A DNA stretch of 64,000 bases from Agelaius tricolor (GCA_023055355.1 JALJCS010000054.1:1364001-1428000), one strand, 5' to 3'; positions 35,784 to 46,766 are shown, numbered from the stretch's first letter. A program made the numbers and translations. Notes: generated from the sequence alone by a model not told the origin.

Positions 35784-36512
35784 TGTGACCCCTGGCGCAA
35801 GTTACCAACCTTGGATGAAGATCTGCAGGCCACGACAGTTTAAGCAGAATGACAGTGCGTTTATCACCGGGTGAAAAAGGAGATTTTGGGGTTTTTAGGA
35901 TGGGGGTTCAGGGGGCAAGATGGAGGGAACTGGGTGTGTCCAGCCTTTCTCCTTCTTCTTCTTGGCCTCCAACTCCTGCTGTGATGGTGGCACCTTTGGA
36001 TTGGTTTAGAGTAGAAGCTCAGTGTCTGACACAGGTGATGGGTATTGGGAAGGAACTGTAAATACTGTATACAGAATTTTTGGAGTAAAAGCTCACTGTC
36101 TGACACAGGTGATAGGTATTGGGAAGGAATTGTACCTATTTTACAGGTAGTTTTTAGTATAAAAAGATAACACCGCCCTGGTGGCAGGCAGTGCACCCTG
36201 ACCTGTCCTGCTGAGCGGACCTTGGCAGGACAGGAGAAAATATTTCATAGATAAGGAACAATAAACAACCTTGAGACCAAGAAATGAAGAGCTCCAACTC
36301 CTTCTTCGAGCACCAGGCTGGGGAAAGAGACTTTCCAACATTTCTTGGGGTCCCTCTGACCAGTGAGAGATCCCGAGACGGAGCCGGGCGGGAAAGCGGC
36401 GACTCCGCTGCTCCTGGGGTCTGGATGGGTGGGATCACACCCGGGGTTTTGGTTCCTGGGGATTTTCTGCCTGTCTTGGTGGCCACAAGCGGAGTTTTGG
36501 TGCCAAAATGTG
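35784..36512 (+). mobile_element. Probable endogenous retrovirus LTR
   Basis: Layout of a retroviral LTR read on the plus strand. A 74-bp direct repeat lies in the U3-like part (agctcagtgtctgacacagg at 36016 and agctcactgtctgacacagg at 36090). It is followed by a TATA box (tataaaaag, 36158-36166), an R-like segment with poly(A) signal aataaa (36260-36265), and a U5-like stretch ending near ttggtgccaaaatg. Possible imperfect terminal inverted repeats are tgtgacc at 35784 and ggccaca at about 36481-36487; the right boundary is uncertain by about 30 bases. I saw no viral gene next to it and no clean target duplication, so solo LTR versus remnant of a longer element is unresolved. Confidence 0.6.
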
Positions 36513-36602
36513 CAGGAGGAGGCCTTGAAAGCCACATGTGCCCAGCATTCCCTTTGGGATGAGCTGGATCTGCATCCCCTCTGTCCGGAGCTGCCTTTTC
36601 CC

Positions 36603-36838
36603 AGCCATGGGATCGTGGAATTGTTTGGGATGGAAGGGGCTGTGGAATGCTCAGGATTTTTTTCCCCCTCAGGAAGTTCCCCAGAGCTCTCCCTTAGAGA
36701 GATTACCTGCTCCAAGGGACCGTAAACCCCACCCCATTCCCAGCCCTGCCATGGCAGGGACGCCTCCCTCCATCCCAGGTGCTCCAAGCCCCTCCAGTCT
36801 GGCCTTGGGCACTGCCAGGGATGCTGGGGATGGATGAG
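36603..36838 (-). mobile_element. CR1 LINE 3' tail (left arm of inverted pair)
   Basis: gggatcgtggaattgtttgg, a diverged or inserted section, then cagccctgccatggcaggga and ttgggcactgccagggatgc. Confidence 0.78.
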
Positions 36839-36844
36839 GTGAGT

Positions 36845-36968
36845 CCAGGCCCTTGGAAACAAAAGGTTGGATGGGGCTTGGAGCACCCTGGGATGGCAGA
36901 AGTTGTCCCTGCCACGGGGTTGGGATTTGAGGGCCCTTCCAAGCCAAAGCATTCCATGATTCCATGAA
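36845..36968 (+). mobile_element. CR1 LINE 3' tail (right arm of inverted pair)
   Basis: ggttggatggggcttggagc through a terminal gcattccatgattccatgaa, in sense orientation. It lies tail-to-tail with the copy ending at 36838. Confidence 0.85.
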
Positions 36969-37249
36969 GAAAACAAAGGTGGATTTTTCACCCCCAGCTG
37001 GCTGCAGCCGCCCTTCCCCATGGGAATTGCTGTGCATCCCAAGCTCAGACTCCTGAGGGATTGCAGCCTGGGAATGCTGCTGAGATCCCTCCCAAGATGG
37101 ACCTTCCCCATCAGCTGGGCCATGGATGATCCAAAGGGATCCAAACTCCAGGGGCCAGGACACTCGGAGCACCTCAGCAACCCCCAGCTGGACCCCATCA
37201 AATGGCAAAATTCCCAACCAGTCCCACCAATGGCTGAATTCCCCATTGT

Positions 37250-37445
37250 TTTTTTTTTTCCTGGACCTTTTTTTTTGGAAGGTCCTGGATCCTTCAGGAT
37301 ACTGCCTTTCCATAGAAAAGAAGATTCCTTGGAGCAGGGAAGGGGATGGGGTTGGGCATCACGGACACTCAGGGAATGCTCGGCTCAGGTTCTCAGACTC
37401 TTGGGTCATGCTCTACCCCAAAATCCCTTTTTTTTTTTTTTTTTT
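37250..37445. other. Intergenic spacer with two poly-T runs
   Basis: Poly-T at about 37247-37260 and 37428-37446; unique DNA between them. Nothing else is recognised. Confidence 0.5.
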
Positions 37446-37690
37446 GACTATTCCCTATATCCTGCCCTTGGAACAGAAGGATTTAAGGGGATTTTTCCCA
37501 GATTTATCCCAGTCTGTTCCCAGAAAGAGGCACTGGAGGGGTTTCATAGCCCAGGATGTGAAGGCTAGAAGAACATAGGAAATTCCACCTGGAAATTCCT
37601 ACCTCCAGCAGCCACAGTTCCAGCCCAGGGGCACCGAGAGTCAGCGGCTGCTCAGGCTCTTCCCACAAATCTCTGCTGTCTCCTATTCCA
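37446..37690. repeat. Low-copy dispersed duplication, copy 1 of 3
   Basis: ttccctatatcctgcccttg, gaacagaaggatttaagggg, agaggcactggaggggtttc and ccagcccaggggcaccgaga recur in the same order at 38490-38690. The last part recurs again at 38330-38450. Not a family I recognise. Confidence 0.85.
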
Positions 37691-37859
37691 GTGGAGCCAA
37701 GGGCAGGAGAAGATCAGGATAAATTCCCTCATATCCCAATCCCTGGGAACCTCAGCCAGGATTTTCCTTTTCCCAGCCCAGGCAGAGGTGTCTGATTCCC
37801 ACCAAAAAAAGCTAATTTGGGTAATAAACCTGAGGTTCCCATGATCGCTCACCATAAAT

Positions 37860-38315
37860 CAAATCCCACTGCCCCCAAAACCCCAAAGCTGTGTCCCAAC
37901 AAGGAAAAACCCTGGATTCAGGCAGGTTGGGAATGCTGAGGGAGGAGCAGCCGCTCCTTGGCAGAGGGTTCATCCTTCCGAGTGGCCAATATTAAGGATA
38001 TTCACCCAAAAGCCGCTTTCCCCCCCTTTTTTTTTTGTGGGTTTTTCTGCTCCCAGTCACGGTCCTGTGGAGAAGGGGAAGAGCCAGAGGCGGGAGAAGA
38101 GGGAAGACCTGTCCCGACAGGAGAGCCTGGAGCGGCTCCCGTCCTGCACGGGACAGTCGGGAGCAGGAGCGTGCCTGGAGATCCAGGCACTGGAAAAACC
38201 CAGGGCTGGGGCAGGGAGGAGCCCGGTGGGGCAGAGGGAAAGGTCAGAGCCGAGGGTTTGAGGGGGAGAGGAGCCCAAGGCCACCCTCAGCCAGGGGTTT
38301 TGGCACTAACGTTCC
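37860..38315. other. Intergenic spacer between duplicated blocks
   Basis: Unique GC-rich DNA; no gene is recognised. Confidence 0.45.
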
Positions 38316-38329
38316 CAGGGGAGCAGAAG

Positions 38330-38750
38330 GAGGGAAATTTCCACCTAGGAAATTCCAGCTGGGAATTTCCACCTCCAACAGCCACGGCTCCAGCCCAGGG
38401 GCACCGAGTCAGCAGCTGCTGCCCCAAATTTCTGCTGTCTCCTGCTGTGGGGATGGAGCATCCCGTGCCCTGCAAAGCCCCGGACCTTTCCCTATATCCT
38501 GCCGCCAGAACAGAAGGATTTAAGGGGATTTTTCCTAGACTTTTCCCAGTCTGTTCCCAAAAAGAGGCACTGCAGGGGTTTCACAGCCCAGGCTGTGAAG
38601 GTTAGAAGAACCTAGGAAATTCCAGCTGGGAATTCCTGCCTCCAGCAGCCACGGTTCCAGCCCAGGGGCACCGAGCCAGCAGCTGCTCCCAAATTTCTGC
38701 TGTTGTGGGGACGGAGCATCCCGTGCCCTGCACAGCCCCGGGGCCACCAC
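38330..38750. repeat. Low-copy duplication, copies 2 and 3
   Basis: 38335-38490 and 38605-38750 both run from ggaaattccagctgggaatt through ccagcccaggggcaccgag to gagcatcccgtgccctgc. 38490-38600 matches the first part of the 37446 copy. Order and spacing suggest a local duplication of about 270 bp. Confidence 0.85.
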
Positions 38751-38759
38751 ATCGAGCAT

Positions 38760-39190
38760 CAGGAGAGGGAAAAGACAAATCCGGGCTCGCTCCAGGTGTG
38801 CCAGGACCTCCCCGGCCCCTCGGGACGGCTTTTCCAGGGCTCTGGCTGGAGGACAACCGGGACCGCGCTGCTCCGACGGCAGCAACAAGTGCCCGGTGTC
38901 AGCAGGCGAGGGGAGCCGAGGTGTCACCGCTTCCCCAGGAGCCGAGGAGCGGCTCGGAGCCTCCCCCGCCATCTGCGGCCGGTGCTAATGAATACAAACG
39001 AGCGCCCCGTGCCCCGCCGGGGGGTCTTTAACACTCGGCACGTCGCGGTGACAGTGAGCGATGGTCCCCGCCGGCAGCGCCCGCATCCCGGGGCGGCCCC
39101 GCCGTGCCGGGAGATGAATGAGTGAGCGCCCGGCAGACGCGGCACCGCCGTCATTTGTCATCCGCCGCCTCCCTTGAACCTTTCGGGAGC
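38760..39190. promoter_or_regulatory. CpG-rich block
   Basis: CpG-dense unique DNA isolated between EXOC6B and CYP26B1, with no coding exon. It continues into the AT-richer element listed next. Confidence 0.4.
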
Positions 39191-39385
39191 AAAATCCCAT
39201 TTGGGATGGGGGCTCGGTACCTGCGCGGGCCCCGCTGGGTCAGGGAGGGGCGGCGGTGATGGATGCCTGCTCCCGGATAATCGCATCCAGCGCCCGGCAG
39301 ATATGGATGGGCTCCCGCCTTTGATCCAATCATGCAATTAGTGCCCCACGGAATGCAATTAGCGCGGCTGGAGCCACGTGGGGCG
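38980..39385. promoter_or_regulatory. Candidate conserved element
   Basis: Homeobox-type and bHLH cores in unique DNA: ggtgctaatgaatacaaacg, cgtcatttgtcatccg, ggataatcgcatcc, tttgatccaatcatgcaatt and atgcaattagcgcg (two atgcaatta words about 25 bases apart). The AT-rich words embedded in CpG-rich sequence are enhancer-like. Untested. Confidence 0.45.
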
Positions 39386-39887
39386 CGGGATGGTTCAGGG
39401 ATGGATGGGGGGGGGGGATTCCTGTCTCCTCTCTTCCCACCGGGAAACGCCGCGGAGGGAAGGAGGAAAGTCCTGTTTATCCCAATCCTGATTTTCCCCC
39501 CATTATCTTCATTTTGGTGCCACCTGGCCTGACCATCCTCATCCTCTCGCGGCATTCCCGTGACCCCGTTTCCCAGCCGGATGCGGCTGCCCCACCTGCC
39601 GTGCCCGCATTTCTCACCCTGCGCGTCACGCTCCGCGCTGGTTCCTCCTGGAGCCCGTCCAGCCCTCCCTGCCTTATCTCGGCCCTTATCGCGAGCCAGC
39701 CTATCTCGGATCTGCTCCCACAGCCTCCTTCTCGCCGGTTCTGCGGGCAAGTGGTGACAGCTGGGGCTTATCAGCTTCCTGCTGCCACCTTTGCCTCGCA
39801 CTCCTCGCTCCCGGCAGCCCCAGGGTCCCGCTCCAGCGGCCGCCGGCCCATCCCTTCCACTGCAGGTGTTTTCGGAGCCATGGCGGG

Positions 39888-40130
39888 AGAAATCGTGGAG
39901 TTACCGAATGGTTTGGAAGGGAACTTAAATTCCATCCCATTCCCACCCCATCCATGGCAGGGACACCTCCCACTGTCCCAGGTGGACCCAAGCCCCAGTG
40001 TCCAACCTGGCCTTGGGCACTGCCAGGGATCCAGGGGCAGCCCCAGCTGCTCTGGGAATTCCAGCCCAGCCCCTGCCCACCCTCCCAGCCAGGAATTCCT
40101 TGCCAAGATCCCACCCATCCCTGCCCTGTT
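39888..40130 (-). mobile_element. CR1 LINE 3' tail
   Basis: ccgaatggtttggaagggaa through gggcactgccagggatccag and gaattccagcccagcccctg. Confidence 0.88.
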
Positions 40131-40459
40131 TCAGTCCCTGCCCGTGGGACACCATGGGAAAGCCACCCCACAGGTGGGTGAGGGCATCTCCCAACATCCC
40201 AAACCGCATTCCTGGGGCTCCCTGGAGGAGGCAAATCCCACCTGGAGGAGTCAGACTCACCTGGCAGCTCCACCTCCCGCAGCCTGAGCTGATCCCGCTG
40301 GGAAGGAGGTGGGGAGGTGAACCGAGGTCGGGGCACGAGGGGACAGAGGCAGCCAGAAAGGAACGCTCGGGAGCAGCGGCTGGAAAATGTTTGTCTCGCC
40401 TGGACTGGGGAAAACCAGGAGGAAAGGAACATGTCCCTGTTTGGGGTGGTTTGTGGGGT

Positions 40460-40550
40460 GGTTGCGCTGTCCTGGGCAGGGCCAGGAGCGGGGCTGGGTG
40501 ATCCCTGTGGATCCGTTCCCACCAGGATATTCCACGGTTTGGTGGAAACT
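40460..40550 (+). mobile_element. CR1 LINE 3' terminus fragment
   Basis: cctgggcagggccaggagcg, ctgggtgatccctgtggatc and a degraded terminus (atattccacggtttgg). Confidence 0.65.
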
Positions 40551-40784
40551 GGGCTGGCAACGCATCCCTGGGGCTGGAATGGCGGCTCAGGGCTGGGGAC
40601 ACCAGGGGGGACAGAGCTGGTGGCAGAGCTGGCCCTGGGGAGCCACAGGGCCCCGCTGAGGTCTGGCCCTGCTCCAGGCACTGCTTCAGGGCCTGGCCAC
40701 AGCCGGGGTGACATGGGTGACACTGCAGCACCCCAAACCCGTGCCCCAAAACCCACCCGTGCCGCACTCCCTGATCCAGGGTGA

Positions 40785-41045
40785 CTCGGGATCCACAGAT
40801 CCAGGACAGCCTGAGATCCATTAATCCAAGAAGGTCTGAGATCCATTGATCCACAGTGATCTGAGATCCATTAATCCAGGATGATCCAAGATACATTGAT
40901 CCAGGATTATCCAGGATCCACTGATCCAGGAAGATCTGGGACCCATTCATCCAGGAAGGTCTGAGATCCATTGATCCAGGATGATCCAGGATCCACTGAC
41001 CCAGGAAGGTCCAGGATCCACTGATCCAGGATGATCCAAGATCCC
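40785..41045. repeat. Minisatellite, unit about 19-20 bp
   Basis: About thirteen units of gatccattgatccaggatga with variants. Confidence 0.95.
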
Positions 41046-41049
41046 TTCC

Positions 41050-41585
41050 CACCATCTCCCACCAGGGTCCCACGGTGCTGGACCACGTCCTGTCCCCACA
41101 TCTCCATCTCCAAAATCCACCAGGAAAAGGGCACGGGGGTGACACAAAGGTCCTTATCCCAGGCACTGGGGGGGTTTCCTGGATTTTTGGGTCCTCCCTG
41201 GACCTGCTGTGGGAAGAGATGGAATTTTCCCCTTTTTTCCATTACCAGGAAATGCCCAGGAGTATCCTGGTAAAATCCAGGATTTTCCCAGATTCCCACC
41301 CTCCTTTTCCCCTCTCCTGTGGGGAAAGAGCCCTGGCAGAGGTGGAGTCACCAACAATTCCAGGGAATATTTTCCTTCCCACTGCTCCTAATTAACACCT
41401 GGGAATCCCCGCCCCAGGATCTGCCAGAAACCAACAGGGATAAAGGACTGAAAAAAGGGATTTAGAGAAATTCATGGAATCCAAGCCATCCAGGAATCTT
41501 TGCCACCCCATGGATATTCCCTAAATCCCTCATCCTACACAAAGCCCACATCATCTGCTTGAGCCATTCCATGAAATTTCCCAAT
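41050..41585. other. Intergenic spacer
   Basis: Unique DNA; nothing recognised. Confidence 0.45.
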
Positions 41586-41587
41586 CT

Positions 41588-41800
41588 CCAGAATCCTGGA
41601 GTGGTTTGGGTGGAAAAGGGACCTTAAATCCCAATCAGTTCCATGGGAAGGGACAATTCCCACTGTCCCAGGCTGCTCCAAGCCCCAGCGTCCAGCCTGG
41701 CCTTGGGCACTGCCAGGGATCCAGGGGCAGCCCCAGCAAATCTGGGAATTCCAGCCCAGCCCCTGCCCACCTTCCCAGGGAGGAATTTTTTGATAGAAAC
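41588..41800 (-). mobile_element. CR1 LINE 3' tail
   Basis: aatcctggagtggtttgggt through gggcactgccagggatccag and gcccagcccctgcccacc. Confidence 0.88.
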
Positions 41801-41999
41801 CAATTAAAATCCCCCCCAAAATTGGGCAAAATTTGGTTTCTGCTCAGGGCAATGAGGGAAGGTGGAATCCAACGCTCATCCAGGGATTTTCCTGCCCCTG
41901 GATCCCCCGTAAACCTGGGTGTTCCAGCAGCCAGGCGTCCAAAGGAGATGTGGAATTTCATCCTTTATGGGATTTAGGGATCAGGTTTTTCCCTGGGGA

Positions 42000-42305
42000 T
42001 GCACAGAGCCAGACGAAGCATTAATTAAACAGTTAAATGCTGTATTTGTTTAATTGGAATTACACCAGGATAAATGTCCAACATGCTAATTTCTAACAGA
42101 ATTGAACCTGTAAACCATGCAGTCCTTTCTCCAACCATTCCAGCTCTTTTTCCTCTTGGAATCAGTAGCTCTGCTAGCGAGTTTTAAGGAAAAAAAAACC
42201 AAAACCAAAAACAAACCAACAACAAAATTCCCTTTAAAGTTAAACCTAAATTTGCTAAATTTTCCCCTTATTGTGCAACGACTTGTGCAAAAAAAGCTGT
42301 TTTCA
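42000..42305. promoter_or_regulatory. Candidate conserved element between the genes
   Basis: AT-rich unique DNA: gcattaattaaacagttaaa, tgctgtatttgtttaattgg, aacatgctaatttctaacag. It also has attaaa on the minus strand (42049-42054), so it could instead be part of the distal EXOC6B 3' untranslated region with an alternative poly(A) signal. Confidence 0.38.
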
Positions 42306-43047
42306 CCACCTCAGTTCCCAAAATCAGGTCCTTCCACCCCAAAATCAACGGGAAAAGGCAACCCCGGCAGCCGGCGGACAGGGATGGGATAATGGGATGG
42401 GATGGGATAATGGGATGGGATGGGAGTGTGGGGGGTTTTCCTGGCAAAACAGAATCTGAGGGATGAGCCAAGGCAGGGAGCAGCTTGGATAGGGCAGGAT
42501 TCCAGAGCTGCCCATGGAATTTTTGGGAAGCTGCAGGTGGGGTTGGATCCCAGCTCCGGGAAAAGCTTCCCAAATCCAGCCCTGGGGGCAAGAGAGGGGC
42601 TGGAGATTGGAGCAGCAGCTTTGGGGTGAAGCAAAGCCCCCCTCCTTCGCTCCCCCCCTCTATCCTGGAATTTTTGGGGTGAATCCCAGCCAATCCTGGC
42701 GTGTTCAGGTCACTTCCCGCCGATCCACGGCGTTCCCAGTGGACAGCAGAGCTGGGATCATCCTGGGATGGGATTTATGGGATTTGTGTTCCCTTGGAAC
42801 TGCCAGCAGTGGAATAAATAAGGAACCGTGCCAGGGGGGATATGAGGGGTCTCCAGCCTTGTGGAGCTGTAGGAAAAATGGGACAGAGATCCCAAAAATC
42901 CTGCGGGATCCAGGGATGGGACACGGATCCAACCAGAGTGTGGGATGGTGTTTGGATGCTCCAAACCCCTCCAAGGCCCCAAAAAGCACCAAACCCAACC
43001 CAGAAATAACGGGAAAAGCCCAGCGGAGGCAGGAGACACCCAAGGGT

Positions 43048-43147
43048 GAGGAATCTCTGCCTGGGATCTGGGTTCTGGTTGGAATCTCTGCCTGGGATTT
43101 GGGTTCTGGTTGGAATCTCTGCCTGGGATTTGGGTTCTGGTTGGAAT
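43048..43147. repeat. Minisatellite, unit about 32 bp, three copies
   Basis: Three units of gaatctctgcctgggatttg followed by ggttctggttg. Confidence 0.94.
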
Positions 43148-43149
43148 TT

Positions 43150-46018
43150 GATCCCAACACTTTGTCACAAGGGATGTGGCAGCAGAGATGTCCCCAGAAC
43201 GGCCCCAGCTCCATCCCAGCCTCACTTCCAAGGAATTTGGGGCCACCACGACCCCTTCCCACAGCTCCTGTCCGAAATTCCACCTTCCCCGAAGCAGCCA
43301 ATCCAGGAGAAAACAACCCCAAAAGAGCATCATCCCAACTCCTCCCATTCCCATCCGAGCGGGAGCTGGGATTGGATCTGGAACAAAGTGCAAAAATCAC
43401 TGGGAGCATCTGGCTTGAACTCCAGCCCCAGGAATACCCAAAAAATCCCAGGAAAACCCCTCCTTTCCCATCTTCCAGATGCTGATGGCTCAGGGAGAAC
43501 ATCCTGTGGATGGGTTGGGCTGCAAATTCCCACTTTGGACACCTTTTATGGGATAATTCCCAACTCCTGGAATGCCTGACAACTCCTGAAGAAGGAAAGA
43601 GGCTTCTTGGGAAGCCAAATTTGAGTTTTAATGTAATTTTTTCCCACTGCTGCTGGGATGTATTTGCTGGAGCCGGGAAAAATCACGGGACAATCCAATT
43701 TTCTTTTCTTAAAAAATAAAATCCGCTGAGGAATGTTTGGTGGATGCGGAGCGAGGCGTGAGAGCAGCATTGTTCATTCTGGGAAGCTGGAAATCTTGGA
43801 TTTGGGTCCCGCCCCTGCTTCCCACCCCCCTTTTGAATTCCCTACAGCGACTTTTCCCTCCTAAGCAATTCCATCCGTGTCGGAGGACACCCATCATTAG
43901 CAAGAGACTGAGAGGGGATTTGGGATGTCTTCCAGGGCTTTTTTTTTTGGGGGGGGGCAATCTGTTTAAAAGATTAATTTTGTTTGGAAGTGATGGAACA
44001 TCTCTCGGAACAAAAAGTTAATTGGGACCAGAGTCCCAAAATCCCATTTTTCATCCCGGGCTCTGACTTGCGGTTCCGGCTCTTGACCTCCCGAGATCAG
44101 GAACTCCCAGAATCTCTCCCTTGGCCAGATTTGACTTCCCCAGCAGCAAATCCCGAGTGCCAGGAGCTGGTTTGGAGGATCCCAATCCTGGTTTTTCCAA
44201 AAAAAAAACCAAAAAAAAACCCTGAAAGAGCAAGGAAACCCATCCCAGGTTGCTGCTCCTGGAATTATGGCTCAGGAAGATGGGAAGGGGAGCCCAGAGT
44301 GGATTTGGGAAGGGTGGGAGCTGCCTGGAAATGAGGCTTTGCTGAGGGTTTTTTGTGGGAATGCCTCGTGGAGGGCAATATAGGAGGGGAGAATGGAATT
44401 TCAGGATGGCAGCACAAAATCCCTTCCCTGCGTCCCGGGGTTTCTGCTCCCTCCCCATCCCACTCCCGGAATTCCCAGCCCTTGTCCCTCTGGGTCGTTT
44501 CCAGAGGTGTCTCCAAAGCTGATCCCTTTCTGGCCACGCTGACTCCAACTTTCCTTCACCTGCTGCTTTTCCCATCATTCCTCTTCCATATCCCTCCCGG
44601 AGGAGTTCACCAGGAACCCCCGATCCCTCTCCAAATCCAAGGAATTACAAATTTTCCCTCTTATTAATGAAAACAATCCCTTGGTCCCTGTAGCTGGAGA
44701 TGGCTGGGACAGCCCAAGAGCTCCAGGGGGTCATTCCTGACCGTGTTCCCGTGTAATTTTGGGATTGAGCCAAAGGAACCTTCTCCGAATGAAAACCAAC
44801 CCCAAAATATTGCTGAGGAGCAAGGCGGGAAGGTAAAACCTCTGGATCAGAGCATCCAGAGGGCTGGGAATGGGCACAGGAGCAGCAGCTCAGGGCTGCA
44901 ACAACCACCAGGGAGATTGGAATTCCCTTTGAGGGTTTGGGAATGTGGCTGGATAATGTGAGGAATTAGAGGCGAGACAAGAAGGGCGAAACTCCCCCTC
45001 TGGAAGTGGAATCCTGGGATTAAATCCTGTTGGTGGCCGCCTGGTTTGAGCAGAGGATGTCTGGGGACCTTCAGGACAGGGGGAATTTTATCCACAGGCA
45101 CTTTGGAGCAGCGCTGCTCCATGGGGAATCTCCCACTGCCTCCAGGAGATTCCCACTGGTCCAGCTCCAAAACTTCCCAGGGAAGTCTTCCCCGTGGAGC
45201 CATCAGGAGGAGAGGGAGGATGGGACACCAGCATGGAAAAGAGAGGGAAAATCCCTCCTGGACACTGTGAGATCCCAGTGTGCCTTCCCCTCATCCCTGT
45301 GAGCATCCATCCCTTCCCTTTCCCTATCCATGGATGTGTCCAGCAGCATCCCAGCCCCACAGCGCTGCCACAGGACACATTCCCAGATTATCCTTCAGCC
45401 GTCCCTTCCCAAATCTGAGCAAGGAGGCTGCTCCAAACACTTCTCTGTGATCCCACAGCCCCTGGCAGGTCCCAGAGAGGAGCTCAGGGATGGTTATGGA
45501 CATGTGGGAAAGGGTCACAATTCCAGGGATTTGCAGACTAATGTGGAAATCAGCCCGTGGAGGGGGAAAAGAGGAGAAAAAAACCCTGGGAAATCCCTTT
45601 TTCCTACCTAAATCCAAACCACAGGACACACTCAGGGTGACCCTCTTCCCTCTGCCCAGAGAACCCACAGCTCTTCCCGGATTTCTCAGTTTTCCAAGGG
45701 AATAAGTTAACAAAAGGAAGGCAGGATGATCCCTTCAATTTGGCTTTGACAAAAACAAAAAACAAAACCAAAAACCCAGTCCGGGTGCGAACTTCTCCCA
45801 GGCTCCAAGAATTCCCATCACTTCCTAAACCCCTGAAAATAGGAGTTGATCCAGGAGACTCCTGCCACCACCTCTTTTTCCCAGGATTGTTCCACCGGGA
45901 GCGTTTTGCCGTCGGGGGGAGGCTCCGCGGAGACTTTCCAGGCGAATAAAAAAATACAAATCTTCTCTCCCAACGAGATTCCCGGAGTCCAGGCCGCGGG
46001 AAGGAGATCCCGAGCCCC
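43150..46018 (-). other. EXOC6B: EXOC6B 3' untranslated region and downstream flank (limits unclear)
   Basis: Sequence following the EXOC6B stop on the minus strand. I see no convincing aataaa on that strand close to the stop; attaaa occurs at 43627-43632. 43600-43790 and 43885-44035 are unique AT-rich patches (agattaattttgtttggaag) that may be transcribed untranslated sequence or regulatory DNA. The poly(A) site cannot be placed from sequence alone. Confidence 0.35.
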
Positions 46019-46145
46019 TCAGGAGTGGTGGCTGTTGATGAGGCCGCGCAGCTGCTTGGCCACGGTGTCGATCAACTTCTGCTTGTCCCGCTCGTTTTTC
46101 CGGAATTGGGCGAAAACGTTGTTTTTCCTGCTGGTGTCCCGCATC
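46019..46145 (-). CDS. EXOC6B: EXOC6B last coding exon (C-terminal 41 residues)
   Basis: Terminal coding exon of the exocyst subunit Sec15B, part of the eight-protein complex that tethers secretory vesicles to the plasma membrane. The C-terminal domain of Sec15 proteins binds GTP-loaded Rab11-type GTPases. Acceptor ccatgcag|G completes an AAG codon begun in the previous exon; translation then runs MRDTSRKNNVFAQFRKNERD and on to ...RGLINSHHS and TGA (46021-46019). It matches the human C-terminus as I recall it except for a few conservative changes (for example Lys2 to Arg, Met10 to Val in this segment). The acceptor has a poor pyrimidine tract. The first ~60 bases of this exon are repeated three more times upstream in the intron (see the array at 46096-46950). 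Only this copy keeps the conserved second half. Confidence 0.97.
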
Positions 46146-46218
46146 CTGCATGGAGCACAAACAGGTTATGGAACAGGGATTGGGAATGAACAGTGCTCAG
46201 GGATGAGCACATGGAATT

Positions 46219-46345
46219 TCAAGTGTCTACACCAATTTTTGGGGCATTTTTCATCCCAATCATGGAGCCACTTTGGGGTCTCCCCAATTCCCGCTCTTTT
46301 TTCTGGAATTGGGTGAAAACATTTTTCCTGATGGTGTCCCGCATC
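46219..46345 (-). pseudogene. Duplicated EXOC6B exon start, copy 2 (open in frame)
   Basis: Homologous to the start of the terminal exon, with the same acceptor (ccatgcag|G). If spliced from the exon at 52932 it reads in frame for 41 residues: MRDTIRKNVFTQFQKKEREL, then unrelated residues ending GVDT, and stops with TGA at 46221-46219. One codon is lost relative to the real exon (KNN to KN). The second half bears no relation to Sec15. It could act as an alternative last exon but is more likely a decayed duplicate; transcript evidence is needed. Confidence 0.6.
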
Positions 46346-46483
46346 CTGCATGGAGCACAAACAGGTTATGGAACAGAGATTGGGAATGTCCAGCGCTCAG
46401 GGATGAGCATGTGGAATTTCAAGTCTCTACACCAATTTTTGGGGCACTTTTCATCCCAACCAATGCCACTTTAGGTTCTCCTT

Positions 46484-46558
46484 TAGGTTCTCCCCAATTC
46501 CCACTCTTTTTTCTGGAATTGGGTGAAAACGTTGTTTTTCCTGCTGGTGTCCCGTATC
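46484..46558 (-). pseudogene. Duplicated EXOC6B exon start, copy 3
   Basis: The acceptor is preserved (ccatgcag|G). The Met codon is now ATA (Ile); RDTSRKNNVFTQFQKKEWEL then follows, with a stop about 24 codons in. Closest of the copies to the real exon in its first 45 bases. Confidence 0.6.
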
Positions 46559-46659
46559 CTGCATGGAGCACAAACAGGTTATGGAACAGGGATTGGGAAT
46601 GTCCAGTGCTCAGAGAGGAGAGCATGGAATTTCCAGGCTCTACACCAAATTTTGGGGCA

Positions 46660-46766
46660 TTTTTCAGGCTTTGAATCCCTCTGATCCCAACCAACGCCAC
46701 TTTGGGGTCTCCCCAATTCTCGCTCTTTTTTCTGGAATTGGGTGAAAACATTGTTTTTCCCGCATC
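46660..46766 (-). pseudogene. Duplicated EXOC6B exon start, copy 4 (frameshifted)
   Basis: The acceptor reads tacatgcag|G. About 11 bases after the start codon region (the DTSR part) are missing, which shifts the frame. A frame-shifted reading stays open for about 34 codons. It is the first copy RNA polymerase meets. Confidence 0.55.
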
